Of a stretch of DNA of 64,000 bases, positions 1-11,551 are shown piece after piece. The notes under the pieces were generated by a model that saw only the letters and a program-made list of their open reading frames with translations, searched no databases and was not told where the DNA came from. The stretch covers positions 529,074-593,073 of the forward strand of contig QANU01013744.1 of the NCBI GenBank assembly GCA_003254905.1, in the 5' to 3' direction. Within the stretch, counting starts at the first letter, position 1. Every line of letters starts with the position of its first letter. Source of the DNA: Nissolia schottii. Its lineage: Eukaryota; Streptophyta; Magnoliopsida; Fabales; Fabaceae. A program made the translations under genes and the position numbers.

Positions 1-716
1 AAGACAAAAATTGATAAATGAGGCACACTTATCATTTTAAGAATAGTAAGATATAGATTATATGCATGATAAAGAAAAATTAATCACACAACAAATGAAA
101 ACTCACTAAAAATAAATGATTCAAAGTAAAATTTTCAAATTTTATAAAAACTTAAATAAAGAAAAAGTTATTTTTCTCCAACAATAGATTTTTATTTATT
201 TGAATCAAATTGATAACTTAAAAAAAATGCACATGAGGTCTTGAAAAGTTATAACAGGTGCAAAGGAAGCCTTAACCTTCTAGGGTGTGAGCAAATTGAT
301 AGAAATGGAAGTTGGTGAAAATAATTTCGAGTCAATGCTCAATTATTGAGAATCAGTAATACATATCAATTTGGATACGTAATACGAAATGTCATAAGAT
401 GCTCAATTACTTGGAGTTCAAACCCAATACAATATGGAATCAGATAGGAGGTCATTAAACTTCACTCACAATATCATTAATCTAAATTATCAAATTATGA
501 TTTTTTACCTAATCAATACTCTAATCCCAAATCGTGAAAACAAATTCACTGAAAAAAAAGAAGATAGAAGGCATTTGGTTCCTCTCTTTTTCGAGATCTG
601 TCTCTCACTCTTCAGGTTTTCTCTCTCCGCGGCTTCAGGGGTTGCCGCTGCCACGGCGGGTTTCCGGCGGCGGCGAGCTACCCCCCTCTCTCAGATCTTT
701 CCCTCTTAGCTCACTC

Positions 717-757
<41 letters not shown>

Positions 758-1600
758 GGTGTGTGTGTATTGTGTTGTTTTGGGTGGTGGATGTGTTGTG
801 TTGTTTTAGATGGTGGTGGGTTCTGTGGTGGATGGTGGTGAGGTGAGATGGGCTATTGTGATTAAAGATGATGATGGTGAGGTTCTGTTGATTCTTTCTT
901 CCCTGTTGTTTCTATTTTTTTATTATTTTTTCATTCTTTTTCTACGAACATATTGCCACTGAAAGAAAGAATCACACACCTCTTAGTTTCTTTTTCTTCC
1001 CCTAGCAATTTTTTATTGATTTTTCTTTCTGTTGTTGATGATGATTTCTTTTGAATGTTTTTTTTTTCCCCAGAAAAGTTCCTCTCTAATCTTCCTTCTA
1101 AGCTCTATTTATAACCAAAAAAACCGATCAGTTGAGTGCTCAAAAAATTTCTCTTGATGTGATCTTCCCTTGTTAGGCTTTCTCCTATTCTATTTCTGCA
1201 CATTGCTTCTATGAAATCTTAAATGAAAAACCCCATTTATTTGTGTTGCTTGCTGCCAAAATTCTGAAGAAGAGAAGAATGTAAATTTTTGTTGGAAAAA
1301 TATGGGGCCGGTATTGGGGAAAAAGGTTGAGGCCTTCTCTTTTTTCTAATTTTCATTTTTCTTTTTTATTTTCTGTTTGGGCTGGAAAAACTAAGAGATT
1401 GGGGAAAAAAATTGGATCAAGCTAAAAAAAAGGAAAGAAAGAAAGGGAGAAAATAAAAATAATAATGATAAAAAAATAATAAAAATAAAAATAACAAGCA
1501 CACAAGCTAAACAAATAAAAAAAGAAATTTTTGGACAAAATTGGGTGTTGACAATTAGGTCCACTACCAGAATAAAACTAGAAATAATCACTCTTCGATT
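1..1600. other. Intergenic, AT-rich with a CT-rich stretch; no gene seen
   Basis: The first 430 bases are AT-rich with no coding pattern. From about 580 to 760 the + strand is pyrimidine-rich and ends in a CT microsatellite; from 760 to 900 it is GT/GGTG-rich. Open frames here are products of low-complexity sequence. Around 1540-1560 a stretch reading roughly 'ttgggtgttgaca' resembles LTR-retrotransposon edge sequence, which would fit the copia fragment just downstream, but I could not find a pair of ends. Confidence 0.5.
715..752. repeat. (CT)n microsatellite
   Basis: Nearly pure CT dinucleotide run of about 38 bases with one GT interruption, at the end of a pyrimidine-rich tract. Confidence 0.9.
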
Positions 1601-1611
1601 GAGTGAAATCA

Positions 1612-1865
1612 TCAGCAATGAGGGTAGTAGAAAACTTATGGAACCATTGTCTTGATGCTTATCTCAAGTCGTATATGGACATGTGCAACCTGTAGAGAAG
1701 GTTTTCCCTCTCCCCCCTGAACTAAATATCCCAATGGAAGATCCACATAAACTTCTTCAAACAAATTCCCTTTGAGAAAGAAGGGTTCACTATCCAAACG
1801 CAGTCTTAGGACTACTCTAGTAATTCCACTTATAAGAAGTAGTTTAGAAAAAAGAAGAATCATTG
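1612..1865 (-). pseudogene. Ty1/copia reverse transcriptase fragment, frameshifted
   Basis: On the minus strand one frame reads FLKGNLFEEVYVDLPLGY, and after a frame change the next reads LLYRLHMSIYDLR, a stop, then ASRQWFHKFST. This matches the conserved copia RT stretch that runs from the 'AFLHGDL-EEVYM-LPPGF' block to 'LYGLKQASRQWF'. One frameshift near 1705 and one in-frame stop mean it is dead. No LTR or other domain could be tied to it. It lies about 180 bases beyond the stop codon of the NPF gene on the same strand, so it may fall near that gene's 3' end. Confidence 0.75.
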
Positions 1866-2040
1866 GGTTTGGAACTTGGAAAACACATTGCTTTGTAATT
1901 TATATGGAAACCACTCGCGAAAACATCTTCTGCCTGTTATGACATATACATCAGCATCAATATTAATTTTTTCCTTCCTAGTTACCGCAGCATCTTTATT
2001 TATTGAGTGACCTCTTTTTTCCTACACAGTAAGGCACACA

Positions 2041-4697
2041 TCAAGGTCTGTCCATGGCTTCTGATTTGGGAATGACCTTGTAACGGTAGCGTTTAACGCA
2101 GAACAAGAGGTAGACAAGGTTGACTGCTGCCAACCCTGCAATGAGGAAGTAGTAGTAGTCCAATCTTCCAGCATTGAGGTCATTGTTCAGCCAATCTGTT
2201 GTGTTTTTTGCGACCTTGTGCACAGTGTTCACTGCCAAGGAGCCGGCAAAATTTGAGCATGCCACCATAAGGTACACCAGTGAGTTTCCTACACTTCTCA
2301 TCTTCTCTGGGGACTCACTGTTGTAGAATTGAATGTGTCCAATAATGGTAAACATCTCACAGAATCCTAATAGGACATATTGTGGGGCAAGCCACATTGC
2401 CGACACGGGTGCAGAAGAAGCATGAGAGTTAGCCAGACCCCTTCTTTTACTCTCCACCAAGCCAGCACTTAGCATTGTAAGAACTGAGAAGATGTTGCCA
2501 AGCACTATCTTTTGAAGGCTTGTTAGCCCTTCTTCCTTTTTGGTAACTTTTGCTAGGATTTGTTGCAGAAAGAGGTCATAGCATGGGAGCCATGTGGCAA
2601 TGGTTATCATGGACACTGCGTTGAACGATGGGGCGGGGATTTTGAAGTGCGGTCCGAGTTGCCGGTCCATTTTCGAAGCCTGCGATACAGGGAAGGTGAG
2701 TTGCTGCGTCACGGGGATCATGCTCAAGATGCCAGAGGCCCAGATTGGAATCATTTTTATCAAGCACTTGATTTCTTCCACTTGCTGAATGCTGCAAAGC
2801 CTCCATGGATTTGTGGCCCGGCCTTCTGCATTGAGCTCATTGGCTTGTATCAAAGCAGCATTGTTCAAACACCTGTGCAAAAATGAATCATATATCTTCT
2901 CCATTGCTTAGTTTCCTAAAAGTTTGTAGTTAATCTGTGACAGATTTTATTCTGACATAGTTATATGGGATGTTGATCGGCAGAGCCAATTCATGTGCAA
3001 GTTTGGGCAATCGGGTGACGACATTATTACTTACCCCCAGTAATGTATGTGAATCCCCCATTCATTTGCACAAGAATTACCCCAGAAAGCTATGTCCAGA
3101 TAACACGACTCTTAATTTGTTGAGTAAATACTAAGATAAAATGTAAGGTTCAGGTACATTACTTGAATTCTTTGCTTAAGTGCATCTTCAGTGCTTTATC
3201 ATCCTTTAGTGGGGGGTCATAGTAAACACCTTCCTCCTCCTTTTCTGGATCTTGGAGGTGATACTTCTTATAAGCTGCAACAAACACTTGTGCAATACCA
3301 GAAAGTATGCTCCCCTCTGCTGGGATGAAAAGATAAACTTTTGTTCCACAAAGCAATATGATTATTGCACACACCATGAGCACACATAATGTCCCAAAAC
3401 CCATAACACAGTTTTTGCTTATGAAGTAAACCATCAATGTACTGCTGATGAGGTAGACCAATGTCTCTGCAGTGTAGTGCCAGTTAAAGTAGCTGTTCAC
3501 ACCTTTCCTTCCTTCAGGTGAAGTTGTGTCAAACTGATCAATGGCAAAGGCAACAGTGCATGGTTTGATTCCACCTATGCCTATTGCCAGCCAGCACAGG
3601 CCAAAGATTAAGATAGCAAGATGAGTACCCTTGGGATGATGATCACACACTTTCTGCTGTGAAGTGCAACTTGGAGGATGAAATTGTGGCACCCAGGATG
3701 TTAGTGATACTATCACTATGCCCTAATTAATCACCAGAAAAGGGTTAATTGATGGCCACCCATATAATCAATTTCATAGTAACAATTATGGTTAAATTCA
3801 GTTTGCTTTATGGCTGGTATCATTTTCCATATGGTTTGTTCTGATATCACTTTTCATGTTCTGTGATTTCATTAACATAAGTATTAGTTAGTTCCTTGTG
3901 CTTTGTTATGTGTGTGTGTGTTTGTGTGTGTGTCCAAGTTAGACATACAATAAGACAAAATAATGTGTCTGTCTACTACTCATTTCTTAAGATTCCAAAT
4001 ATTTAGCAAAGGAACCTTTAACAAAATAATTTTACCTTACATTATTTAAATTTATGAGTGTGTAAGTAGATCGAATGAAATCAAAGGGGGTTAAAGTGAT
4101 ATTGCCCCAAAAAACAAGGTACCCAAACTATTAAGTCCTTCAAATTAAATTTGGCTAGGAAACACCTAGTCTCAATGAGCAATGTTACTATCATTTTTTT
4201 AACTATAATGGAAGAGAACATACCACAAGAATTACAAATGATGATATAGCTATGGTTCTGAATTTTCCTAGAGAGGCATCAGCTACAAAGGCACCAATAA
4301 TTGGTATGCAGTTGCTCACTCCTACAAATATGCTGATTATATTTGCAGCATCAACCTGACCCAAATTGAACACTTGTGACAAATACACCATGAGATTGAC
4401 TATTAAGCCTAATGTTGCCATCTTCTCAAATATCTCATTTCCTGCAAATGGACAAATGAATTTAGCAATAATTCATAATTAAGCACAAGCACAATTTGTG
4501 TTCAAAAAGTAACATTGACCTAAGATGTAAGGAATGGCCTTCCATCCAGGCTTTTTTCCCATTGCCCTTGCATTTGAGGAGGCCAAACCATCTTCTTTAG
4601 GTGACATTCTTGAATTTTTATTCTTGTAGCAGCAAGACCAGAGAGAATCAGTGCCTTTGTTCTTGTTCTCCTCCTCCATTTCAACAGAAGTATCCAT
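2041..4697 (-). CDS. NRT1/PTR FAMILY (NPF) transporter, NPF2-like
   Basis: Four exons on the minus strand: 4697-4520, 4441-4224, 3722-3163, 2872-2041. Introns are 78, 501 and 290 bp, all GT-AG, and the joined CDS is 1788 nt (595 aa) without a stop. Family role: proton-coupled uptake of nitrate, peptides or other small substrates across the plasma membrane through 12 membrane helices. The sequence shows the ExxEK proton-coupling motif at E62-K66 (GNEIFEK), the helix-rich halves, a charged cytosolic loop late in exon 3, and conserved WRLCSIQQVEEIKCLI at the start of the second half. Length is typical for the family (about 550-620 aa). The motif variant ExxEK and the VEEIKC block fit the NPF2 clade, and gene neighbours suggest orthology to Arabidopsis NRT1.6/NPF2.12 (seed nitrate delivery), which is an inference. 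Start is the first ATG in exon 1. Substrate cannot be read from sequence. Confidence 0.95.
3909..3934. repeat. (TG)n microsatellite in NPF intron 2
   Basis: Two TG runs separated by one TTTG interruption, inside the 501-bp second intron of the NPF gene (CA-repeat on the sense strand). Confidence 0.85.
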
Positions 4698-4804
4698 TTG
4701 TATGCCTTGAACTTATTGTTGTCACACTAAGTGCCAAGGCAGCAAATTGAGCAGTGAGCCACAAGACTACAAGAAGCAGTAGAGAGAAGTAGGCATCTGA
4801 ATTG

Positions 4805-4815
4805 GAATATAAAGT
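4805..4815 (-). promoter_or_regulatory. Possible TATA element of the NPF gene
   Basis: On the minus strand an ACTTTATATTCC-like stretch lies about 110 bases upstream of the NPF ATG, a plausible spacing for a plant core promoter with a short 5' UTR. This is position and composition only. Confidence 0.3.
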
Positions 4816-7260
4816 TTACTTGCACCAACAAGTAGTAAGCTACAAAAAAATGAACAAGATACAGACCCGGGAGAAAGTAACAATTAGGAAGGTCTTTTAC
4901 CCGTAATTTTGTCTAAAAGGTTAGTCTAGTAGTAACGTTTGATTTATGAGACAAATGAGACAAAAAATTTGAGGATAAAAACATGTTAAAAGAAGGAGAC
5001 GAAGGTAAAAAAAAGTTGTCAATTTTTAAGTTAATTTTTGTATATTTAAAAAGGGGTCATGAAAGACATATCTCTATTGTCCTAGGTTGCATTTGGTTGC
5101 TGTCGCTGAAATAAGACTAAAATACAGAGACATGAGGACAAAAACATAAAATACAAGACTAAAAGTCAATCTTGGATTTTGTTTGGTGATGATATACAAG
5201 ACATAATTTATTGTATCTGTATCATATTTGATTTTGTAATGACAAGACATAAAATATGACAAATGACTTCAAATACCCTGTGAATTTCCTTCTCACTCAT
5301 TCATAATTTCATTATAACTTTGTCTCTTTTCTGTTCTCATGTCCTAGCAAAACGGGGATACAGAAAATACACTAATTTTTTTTATCATGAGAAACAAGAT
5401 TTTGTACGTGTCTCTATGACCAAACAAAATTTTGAGCCCTGTTATATCAACAATTAAACGCAACTTTACTGTCTTTTTCTTTTCTTTTTCTCAAAACAAG
5501 AAACGTAACCATAGTCATGGGCACGGAAATACATGGTCAAAAACAAAAAAACAATGAATAGAAAAGTTTGCTTGCAGCAGTTATGCCTAATGCCAAATTT
5601 AATTAGCTGAGCAAGACTTAAGTTGAGGACCATCTTGTGTCTAATAAAAAAAGTCACACATATATTCCCTCTAGGTGAATAATATTATAGGAGTACACTT
5701 TAGAGATGTAATGTGCGTGAATAACATCATGAGCAAGTAGTATCAAAAGCATTCATTCACTCAATAGAGTCATAGATCGAAGAACCAAATAAAACAAAAG
5801 GTTGATAAGTACTAACTTAGATGTTGCCTTACTTCTCTATTTTTCTCTGCATTTTCCAGCTACCTCTGACCTTCTTGGAAGTATGTGGTCCCTTGGCGTC
5901 CTCTTCTATGTGATATTTATGCATGAAATTAAGTTGAGTGGATGTGCATGCAAATATGCATCAATGCCGCACACTTATTTATAGTGCACCGAGTATTGTT
6001 TGATGCATGCTCTAGAAAAAAATTGTACCATCAATTTTGTTTGGGTGTTCAGTACCATCAAATTTTAATTTAATGAGTAATAATTAGTTAAAACTTAAAG
6101 GTATAAATCTTTTCTTGAATATGCATTTAATATATAAAAGTAAAATCTATTTTTTTTATCAAGTATTTATCTCTATCTTATTATTAAGGAAGAAGACTAA
6201 TGTCTTAGATATAGACAGACTTAACGTCTTTTTCAAGGATCGAACCAGGTTCTCCAGTTGTGGCCATAGTGTGCCACTACACGAACATCCTTGTTAGTAG
6301 CTCTCTGCCTAATGTTTAAGAAAAAAGGTTAAAGACTAATTATTTTCTAATTTAGCAGACTATCCAAACATGCACATTACACAAAACTTCAGAAGTAGTT
6401 TTCTCATTAAAAGAACAAATACTTCTTGCTAAAAATACAAAAACAAATGCACTCATACTTACGTTAGCTAACTTTGGATGAATAATTGAACTTTTTTCTT
6501 TCTTTGGAAAAAGAAAGGAGAAGCATTCGTCTCTGAACGTGAAGAATAATATACTTAAGAATGAAATGTCATTAAACGGTCTGCCAACTTGTCATACTTA
6601 ACTAAGCACATATTTTTACTTGATAAATCCATTACCATCTAATTTTGGCAGAAAAAGTTAAGTTTATCTCATATCAACAAAACATTATATAATGCATCCT
6701 AGCTAGTGCTACAACTTTACTTTCAACCACCTCTCTAACCTGCCCTGCTAAGAGAAATTGCATGTTGAAGTAGAGTGCAGGCACAACTGTCATGTTGCAA
6801 AGGAGAAGATAAAATATGTAATAGCCCACTTTTAGCACTCTAACCTCCCCTGTGATGTAATGGTAAGCACTCCACTATTCCCTAGTTATTAAGTTAGGGA
6901 TTTGGATTCTCTAAAATTAAAAAGTAAGGGCATTTTATTCTTGAATCAATAAAGTGAGAAATGAGACTCATTTTCAATTAATTGATTCGAGGATGAAACC
7001 CCTTACTTTACTCTCTAAAGTGAAATTCTCGCTTTAGATGATCCTTATGTTATATGTAAGACTCAAAGTGTGTTGATTAAGTTAGCTTAGGAGTTATTTT
7101 CAACTCAATTCATTGATAGTTTAATAAGTTGAACTCATAAATTCATGAACTAAGTTTGAGCTAAGCATTTGATCTTGTTTATTAAATAAGTCAAAATTGA
7201 GTTTTACTATATTCAACTCAGTAGCTCATGAATTATAACTCAATATGTATGTTTATAACA
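4816..7260. other. Intergenic upstream of NPF; AT-rich, no gene seen
   Basis: No supported coding sequence. From about 5085 to 5440 there is a stretch with TTTGGT/ACCAAA-type ends (left 'gcatttggttgctgtc', right 'atgaccaaacaaaat') that looks like a degraded MITE, but no clean target duplication was found. Around 6840-6910 the sequence 'gatgtaatggtaagcactcc' resembles a weak Pol III A-box and could be SINE debris. Other open frames are short and AT-driven. Confidence 0.45.
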
Positions 7261-7289
7261 TTATTTTTCTTTTTCTTTTTTTATTGACA

Positions 7290-7860
7290 ATGGGGTGAAG
7301 CACCCAAACAAAAAGCAAAACAACAATCCCATAATGTGGAGGAACAAAGTACCCAACTTATCGGCCAATAAAGCTAGAGACAAAAAATTGGGAATAAAAT
7401 CATAAAAATGGAGCCCCACAAGAGAGTCGTGGCCATGCTTTGCCATAGTATCAACACAATAGTTTGTCTCCCTAAAGAAATGCCTAATCTTGACATTCCA
7501 ATCAGTATACATAGCAACAATGATTGTTTTCACCAACGGAGAGCAAGGTGATTGGGATTTGGGAGATTGCGGAGAAAATTAACTATACATTTGGGATCCA
7601 ACTCAAGAATCACTTGTTGAAAATCACACTGAGCTGGCCAAGAGATGCCAGCAAAGGCACTCCAGAGCTCAACAAAAGTGACGGAGTAATACCCAGGGTT
7701 ATAGTTCAAAGCATAAAGAAAATTACCATGGTGATCCCTAACAATCTAGCCACAAGCAACAATGCCACCAAAGTTTGTAACAGAGTCGTCCACATTGATC
7801 TTGACCTATCCCAATGGGGGGCGTCCCAAGCGATATGCACAACATCAAATTGAGTGTATG
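7290..7860 (-). pseudogene. LINE-type RNase H domain fragment (RVT_3)
   Basis: Read on the minus strand, broken frames give RPPLG-stop-VKINVDDSV, NFGGIVACG, then YALNYNPGYYSVTFVELWSA and ISWPAQCDFQQVILELDP, then WNVKIRHFFRETNYCVDTMAKHGHDSLVGL. This is the order of the RNase H-like domain at the C-terminus of plant LINE ORF2: the (W)VK-N-DG start, the E-LWA helix, the E-LD strand and the REAN-AD-LAK end. At least one internal stop and a frameshift make it dead. The catalytic third block is recognisable but altered (FRETNYCVDTMAK). Confidence 0.8.
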
Positions 7861-8269
7861 AACAATGTCTACAAAGGGGGATTGCAATCTTCCAATCACG
7901 ACCATGGTTGAAATAACATATTTTTGGTCAATTGAGTTGTTTGTTAGAAAAGGTAGGGAAGCATATGCACAGAAATAGGTTGGACATTGTAGAAAATAGG
8001 GAGAGAGTAATATATGAATATCTGTATATTTCAGTGTGTGTTCTGTACATTGGAGGCTAAGCCTATTAGTAGGGTGAAACCTAACGGCCAAGATACAACG
8101 GCCAAGAATCAAATCAATTAAATCTATAATTTACAATTATATTATTAACAGACATAAATTTTCAGAAAGCATTACAACAAAATTGCAGAATTTCCAGTAA
8201 ACAACCAGAGGCATTTGCGTAACTGCGAATTCTGAAGTTGATCTGAGGCGAAGGTGTGGTTGTTGGGAG

Positions 8270-8603
8270 TTCTAGACCATGCGATACCCATGTCGTCATG
8301 TTATGGAATCTTGCTCCAATGCTTATGTCGATTGGAACTATTATGTTGACGAAGTCTATACCATTGGTTGAGTTTGCAATGTTTATGAGAAGCAATTTAA
8401 GGTCTTTGGGAAGAAAACTTTTTGGTCAGTTTATGATGGTCCAAAAATTGTTCCAAACTCATAGTTAAAGCGTGACATGAAAAGAGGGCCTAGAACAACT
8501 CATTTCCCAAATGAAATAGACTCAAGTCACTTTCAAAGACCAAGATATTGTCAATTATGTCGAGAGGTAGGACACACTCGAGCACAATGTCAACATCATA
8601 ACG
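8270..8603 (+). pseudogene. MuDR/MULE transposase C-terminal fragment (SWIM plus zinc knuckle)
   Basis: The frame starting at 8282 reads RYPCRHVMESCSNAYVDWNY, then YVDEVYTIG, a stop at 8369-8371, VCNVYEKQFKVFG, FWSVYDGPKIVPNS, a stop at 8462-8464, and then PRTTHFPNEID followed by YCQLCREVGHTRAQC. CRHV...C is the end of the SWIM zinc finger and C-x2-C-x4-H-x4-C is the CCHC knuckle found near the C-terminus of plant Mutator-like transposases. Only this tail is left and two stops interrupt it. No terminal inverted repeat was found. Confidence 0.8.
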
Positions 8604-9000
8604 TCGGGGCCCAACAACGAAGATTTAATTATTTTAATTTAATCCATCGAATCTTATAACCATGAGCATTGATAACCATGAGCGGCTGGTACTCCAAGGG
8701 ATTAAGATGTGGCTGGTGCTCTCAAGGATTATCATGCATTCGGGGCTCCCAAGGATTCTGCGAAGGATGCGATTCGACAGGACATGGTTGTGGATGTAAA
8801 GACTCCCAAGGCTACTAATGAGGTGCCTGGGGGGGCTGATGGTAAGGCAGTGATGTCGCAAAGGGTGTTGGATCAAAAGGTATCTCCTATTGTCGACCAT
8901 CATATGGGGGTTGTGGATGCGACAGATATAAACTTGCAGCAAATTCACGATACCAATTCCAATGATCACTCGATGGTGTGTGCGTAGTCAATTTGAGTGT
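8604..9000. other. Unassigned sequence after the MULE fragment
   Basis: Moderately GC-balanced sequence with an open frame from 8709 to 8987 that has no family signature I recognise. It sits between MULE and LTR debris and probably belongs to one of them; no function is offered. Confidence 0.3.
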
Positions 9001-9291
9001 ATCATCATAGACTAATCCGTATCAGCCTTTATTCCATTCCCTAATGCAAAACCAATACTTGTCTCGTAAAATTCTTACATAAAATTCATAATTAAAATAC
9101 AAAATTAATAATTGAAAATACGTAACTTCTTGCTTATAGTTCATTGGAACATTCTGCTGACTAACATGAAATAACTAACTGAAACATAACTAAGACTAAC
9201 TTCATGACAACATAAAGCTCACCAAAGAAATATTGCTAACTACTGAAGGAGAGAAAATGTATTCTTTTTATGGTTTGTAGTTGAAACAAAT
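9001..9291 (-). repeat. Outer, older LTR copy, left piece (split by solo LTR)
   Basis: This stretch resembles part of the adjacent solo LTR (for example 'aaagctcaccaa' here against 'gaagcttaccaa' near 9585), in the same orientation. Together with 10753-11070 it forms an older copy of the same family interrupted by the insertion. The exact outer end was not found. Confidence 0.6.
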
Positions 9292-10747
9292 TGTGACACC
9301 CAGAAATGTCATCGACACGCAAAGACTAGTTCCCTTACGAAAGCCTATAACGATGAATGATTTTCATAAAATAAAAACGTACTTTGAAATAAATAATAAA
9401 ATCATTAAGTAAACTAATTTGTCTTTAAATAAAGAAACTAAATTATTACCTGAAATATCCTTTAAATAAATACTGAAATAAATAATGCTTAACGGATTCC
9501 TGCCAATATTCTAATGGAGCACTCTATCCTAACTACTAAGCTAAACATACTGAAAACTACTCCACTGCAAAGTGAAGCTTACCAAGTTTTGAACTGCTAG
9601 AATCTACTGGATGAGGGGAGTATCTTCGTCAACGATATATGGAGAAAAAAAAATATTGATGATGGGTGAGTCATCGCTTAGTGAATGACAGAACCCACAA
9701 CAACATGGGACACTTCATAGACATGACAAATATATGCAATACCTAATATAATATCAACCAAAAATGTTATAAAATTTATATTACATAGTGCATAAAACAT
9801 TTAAAACATAATTAAAGTAGGGAGTTCACTAGATAGATAAATTTGAGCAGTACGGTTTAGCTGTTTGTGATAATGTCTTGGTCTCATGGTCTTGCCCTAT
9901 TCTACATGATATATGACATCGGGCCTCATGGGCTGCTTATGTATGGGCTTCACGGTCTTGCCGTAATTATTCTATATGTCTGAATCATATTATACATGGT
10001 GATCGTACAAGGTATACCAGAGTCAACATAGGTTGTCATTGACGTACAGTTCTATCCTAAATCTACTCCTATGAAAACGATGTAAACATGATATCATAAA
10101 CACTTTAACTGTTAACTGATAGCATAACATAACTAACTGCTCATAAACATTCATACACATGCAACATGACATATTTAATCCATAAAGATTTATGGTCTCA
10201 TGTAGTTCTAAAATCATTTTTCATGAGCTTCAAAAATAGTTTCATAAATAAGAAAATTTCTAAATAAACAACTAATTTCATAAACATTAAAAGAAAATAA
10301 TAAATTCCTCTTCCTAGGGTTTTATAGAAACATGCATAATAAAATCATTTCTAAAATAAATACACAGTCTAAAAATAGACTATGAAGAAAGTCACTCACC
10401 TAGAATGATAGACTGGGGACACTAAAGCTCTTAAGCATAGAGACTCTATGTGGAGGCATTGTTTTCCCCATAGAAAAAAATAGAGCTAAGAGAAAATTTG
10501 TGCTCAAAGCATAACCTTCAGAACTCTCTAAGTGAATTAAATAATAAAAACACTCAAAGGAGAGTTGTTTTTATAAGGAAAAATTGACTTGCCAACAAGT
10601 CACTCATGCCGAGTCGCTGTAGCACTCCCTAAGCACTGCAGCGCCACTTTCGACCATGTTGTTGCAGCGCGCTAGGGCCACTGCAGCGATTTGGTCTTCC
10701 TATTATTGTTTTTATTTTATTTTTTTAGAAAACTATGAGTTGTTACA
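9292..10747 (-). mobile_element. Solo LTR, 1456 bp, with perfect 5-bp target duplication
   Basis: Starts TGTGACACCC at 9292 and ends GTTGTTACA at 10747, so the termini are TG...CA with short inverted ends. It is flanked by CAAAT at 9287-9291 and CAAAT at 10748-10752, a perfect 5-bp target site duplication. There is no internal region, PBS or pol, so it is a solo LTR left by recombination between two LTRs. Orientation is taken from the copy at 24680-26256, which matches its reverse complement: a TATA-like TTATAAAA on the minus strand at 10569-10576 precedes the shared 'tgcctccacata' block near 10440. Superfamily is not determined because no coding part remains. Confidence 0.88.
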
Positions 10748-10752
10748 CAAAT

Positions 10753-11070
10753 AGATGTGAGCGTGAATCATTATCTCAGTGAGACGGTTCACGATCACAT
10801 GGGGCAATTCATAAACATAACACAAAAAATGCAATACATTATATATATAGTGCTTTAAAACATTTATATTAATACTTTATAATAAAAACATAATCAATTT
10901 CTGAAATATAATCGTTAAAACTAAGAAAAATATCTAGACAGACAGATTCGAGCAATACAGTATGGCTCCACTACCCAAGTACTTAGCTAATGGTAATATG
11001 ATATATGTATCTGAGTTCCTGAATTCTTGATAATTGGTCTGAATCTAATTACAATGGTACCAAGGATCAA
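10753..11070 (-). repeat. Outer, older LTR copy, right piece
   Basis: Resembles the solo LTR interior in the same order: 'acatggggcaattcataaac' (about 10798) against 'acatgggacacttcatagac' (about 9704), and 'ctagacagacagattcgagc' (about 10932) against 'ctagatagataaatttgagc' (about 9829). It continues the outer copy after the insertion. Confidence 0.7.
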
Positions 11071-11551
11071 CATAGTGTTGTGTTCTTTGTGTTTGCAAGT
11101 GTGTGTGAGCCTGACTTTTTAGATCTGTTAGTAAGGATGCAATGGGAGGTGGAGGGGTGTGAACGGTGGCTGAGGAGGCTATGGCCGACGGCGTTAGGAG
11201 AGCAGGTCGTCAGTGAGGTGAGTGAGAAGGGGAGATGCAATTGTTGAGATAAGAAAGGGGGGTCTATTGTGATTCAATTTTAATTCAATGTAATGGTGCT
11301 CGGTCATTTTTAGTCATTGTATAAAATGGTGTGTGATATACCCAACTTTAATGGATGCACTATAATTCATATTTTACCATTCAGCAAAACTTTATTTGTT
11401 GTAACAAAGAGACGGCCTTTTTAAAAAAAAAACGTGGATTTATTTGCCCTATTTACTTAGTAGAGTTTGAAACTCGAGAGTTGAAGCTTCCGCTGTGTAC
11501 TTTCTACGTTGCTTACTTTTGCTATCACATTGCGTTTAACGGCGCTTCTCA
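11071..11551. promoter_or_regulatory. Upstream region of the RRM gene
   Basis: Contains TATAAAAT at 11320-11327, about 225 bases before the RRM ATG, which could be its TATA box. An A-run lies at 11423-11432. The stretch at 11140-11230 is GC-richer but shows no recognisable coding pattern. No other gene is seen. Confidence 0.35.

Noticed and set aside
434-809. Two overlapping + strand open frames of 91 codons
   Set aside because: They cross a CT/GT microsatellite, and the translation is low-complexity; no family signature or splice support.
5085-5445. MITE-like segment with TTTGGT/ACCAAA ends
   Set aside because: Ends are short and imperfect, and no target duplication was found, so it is mentioned only within the intergenic entry.
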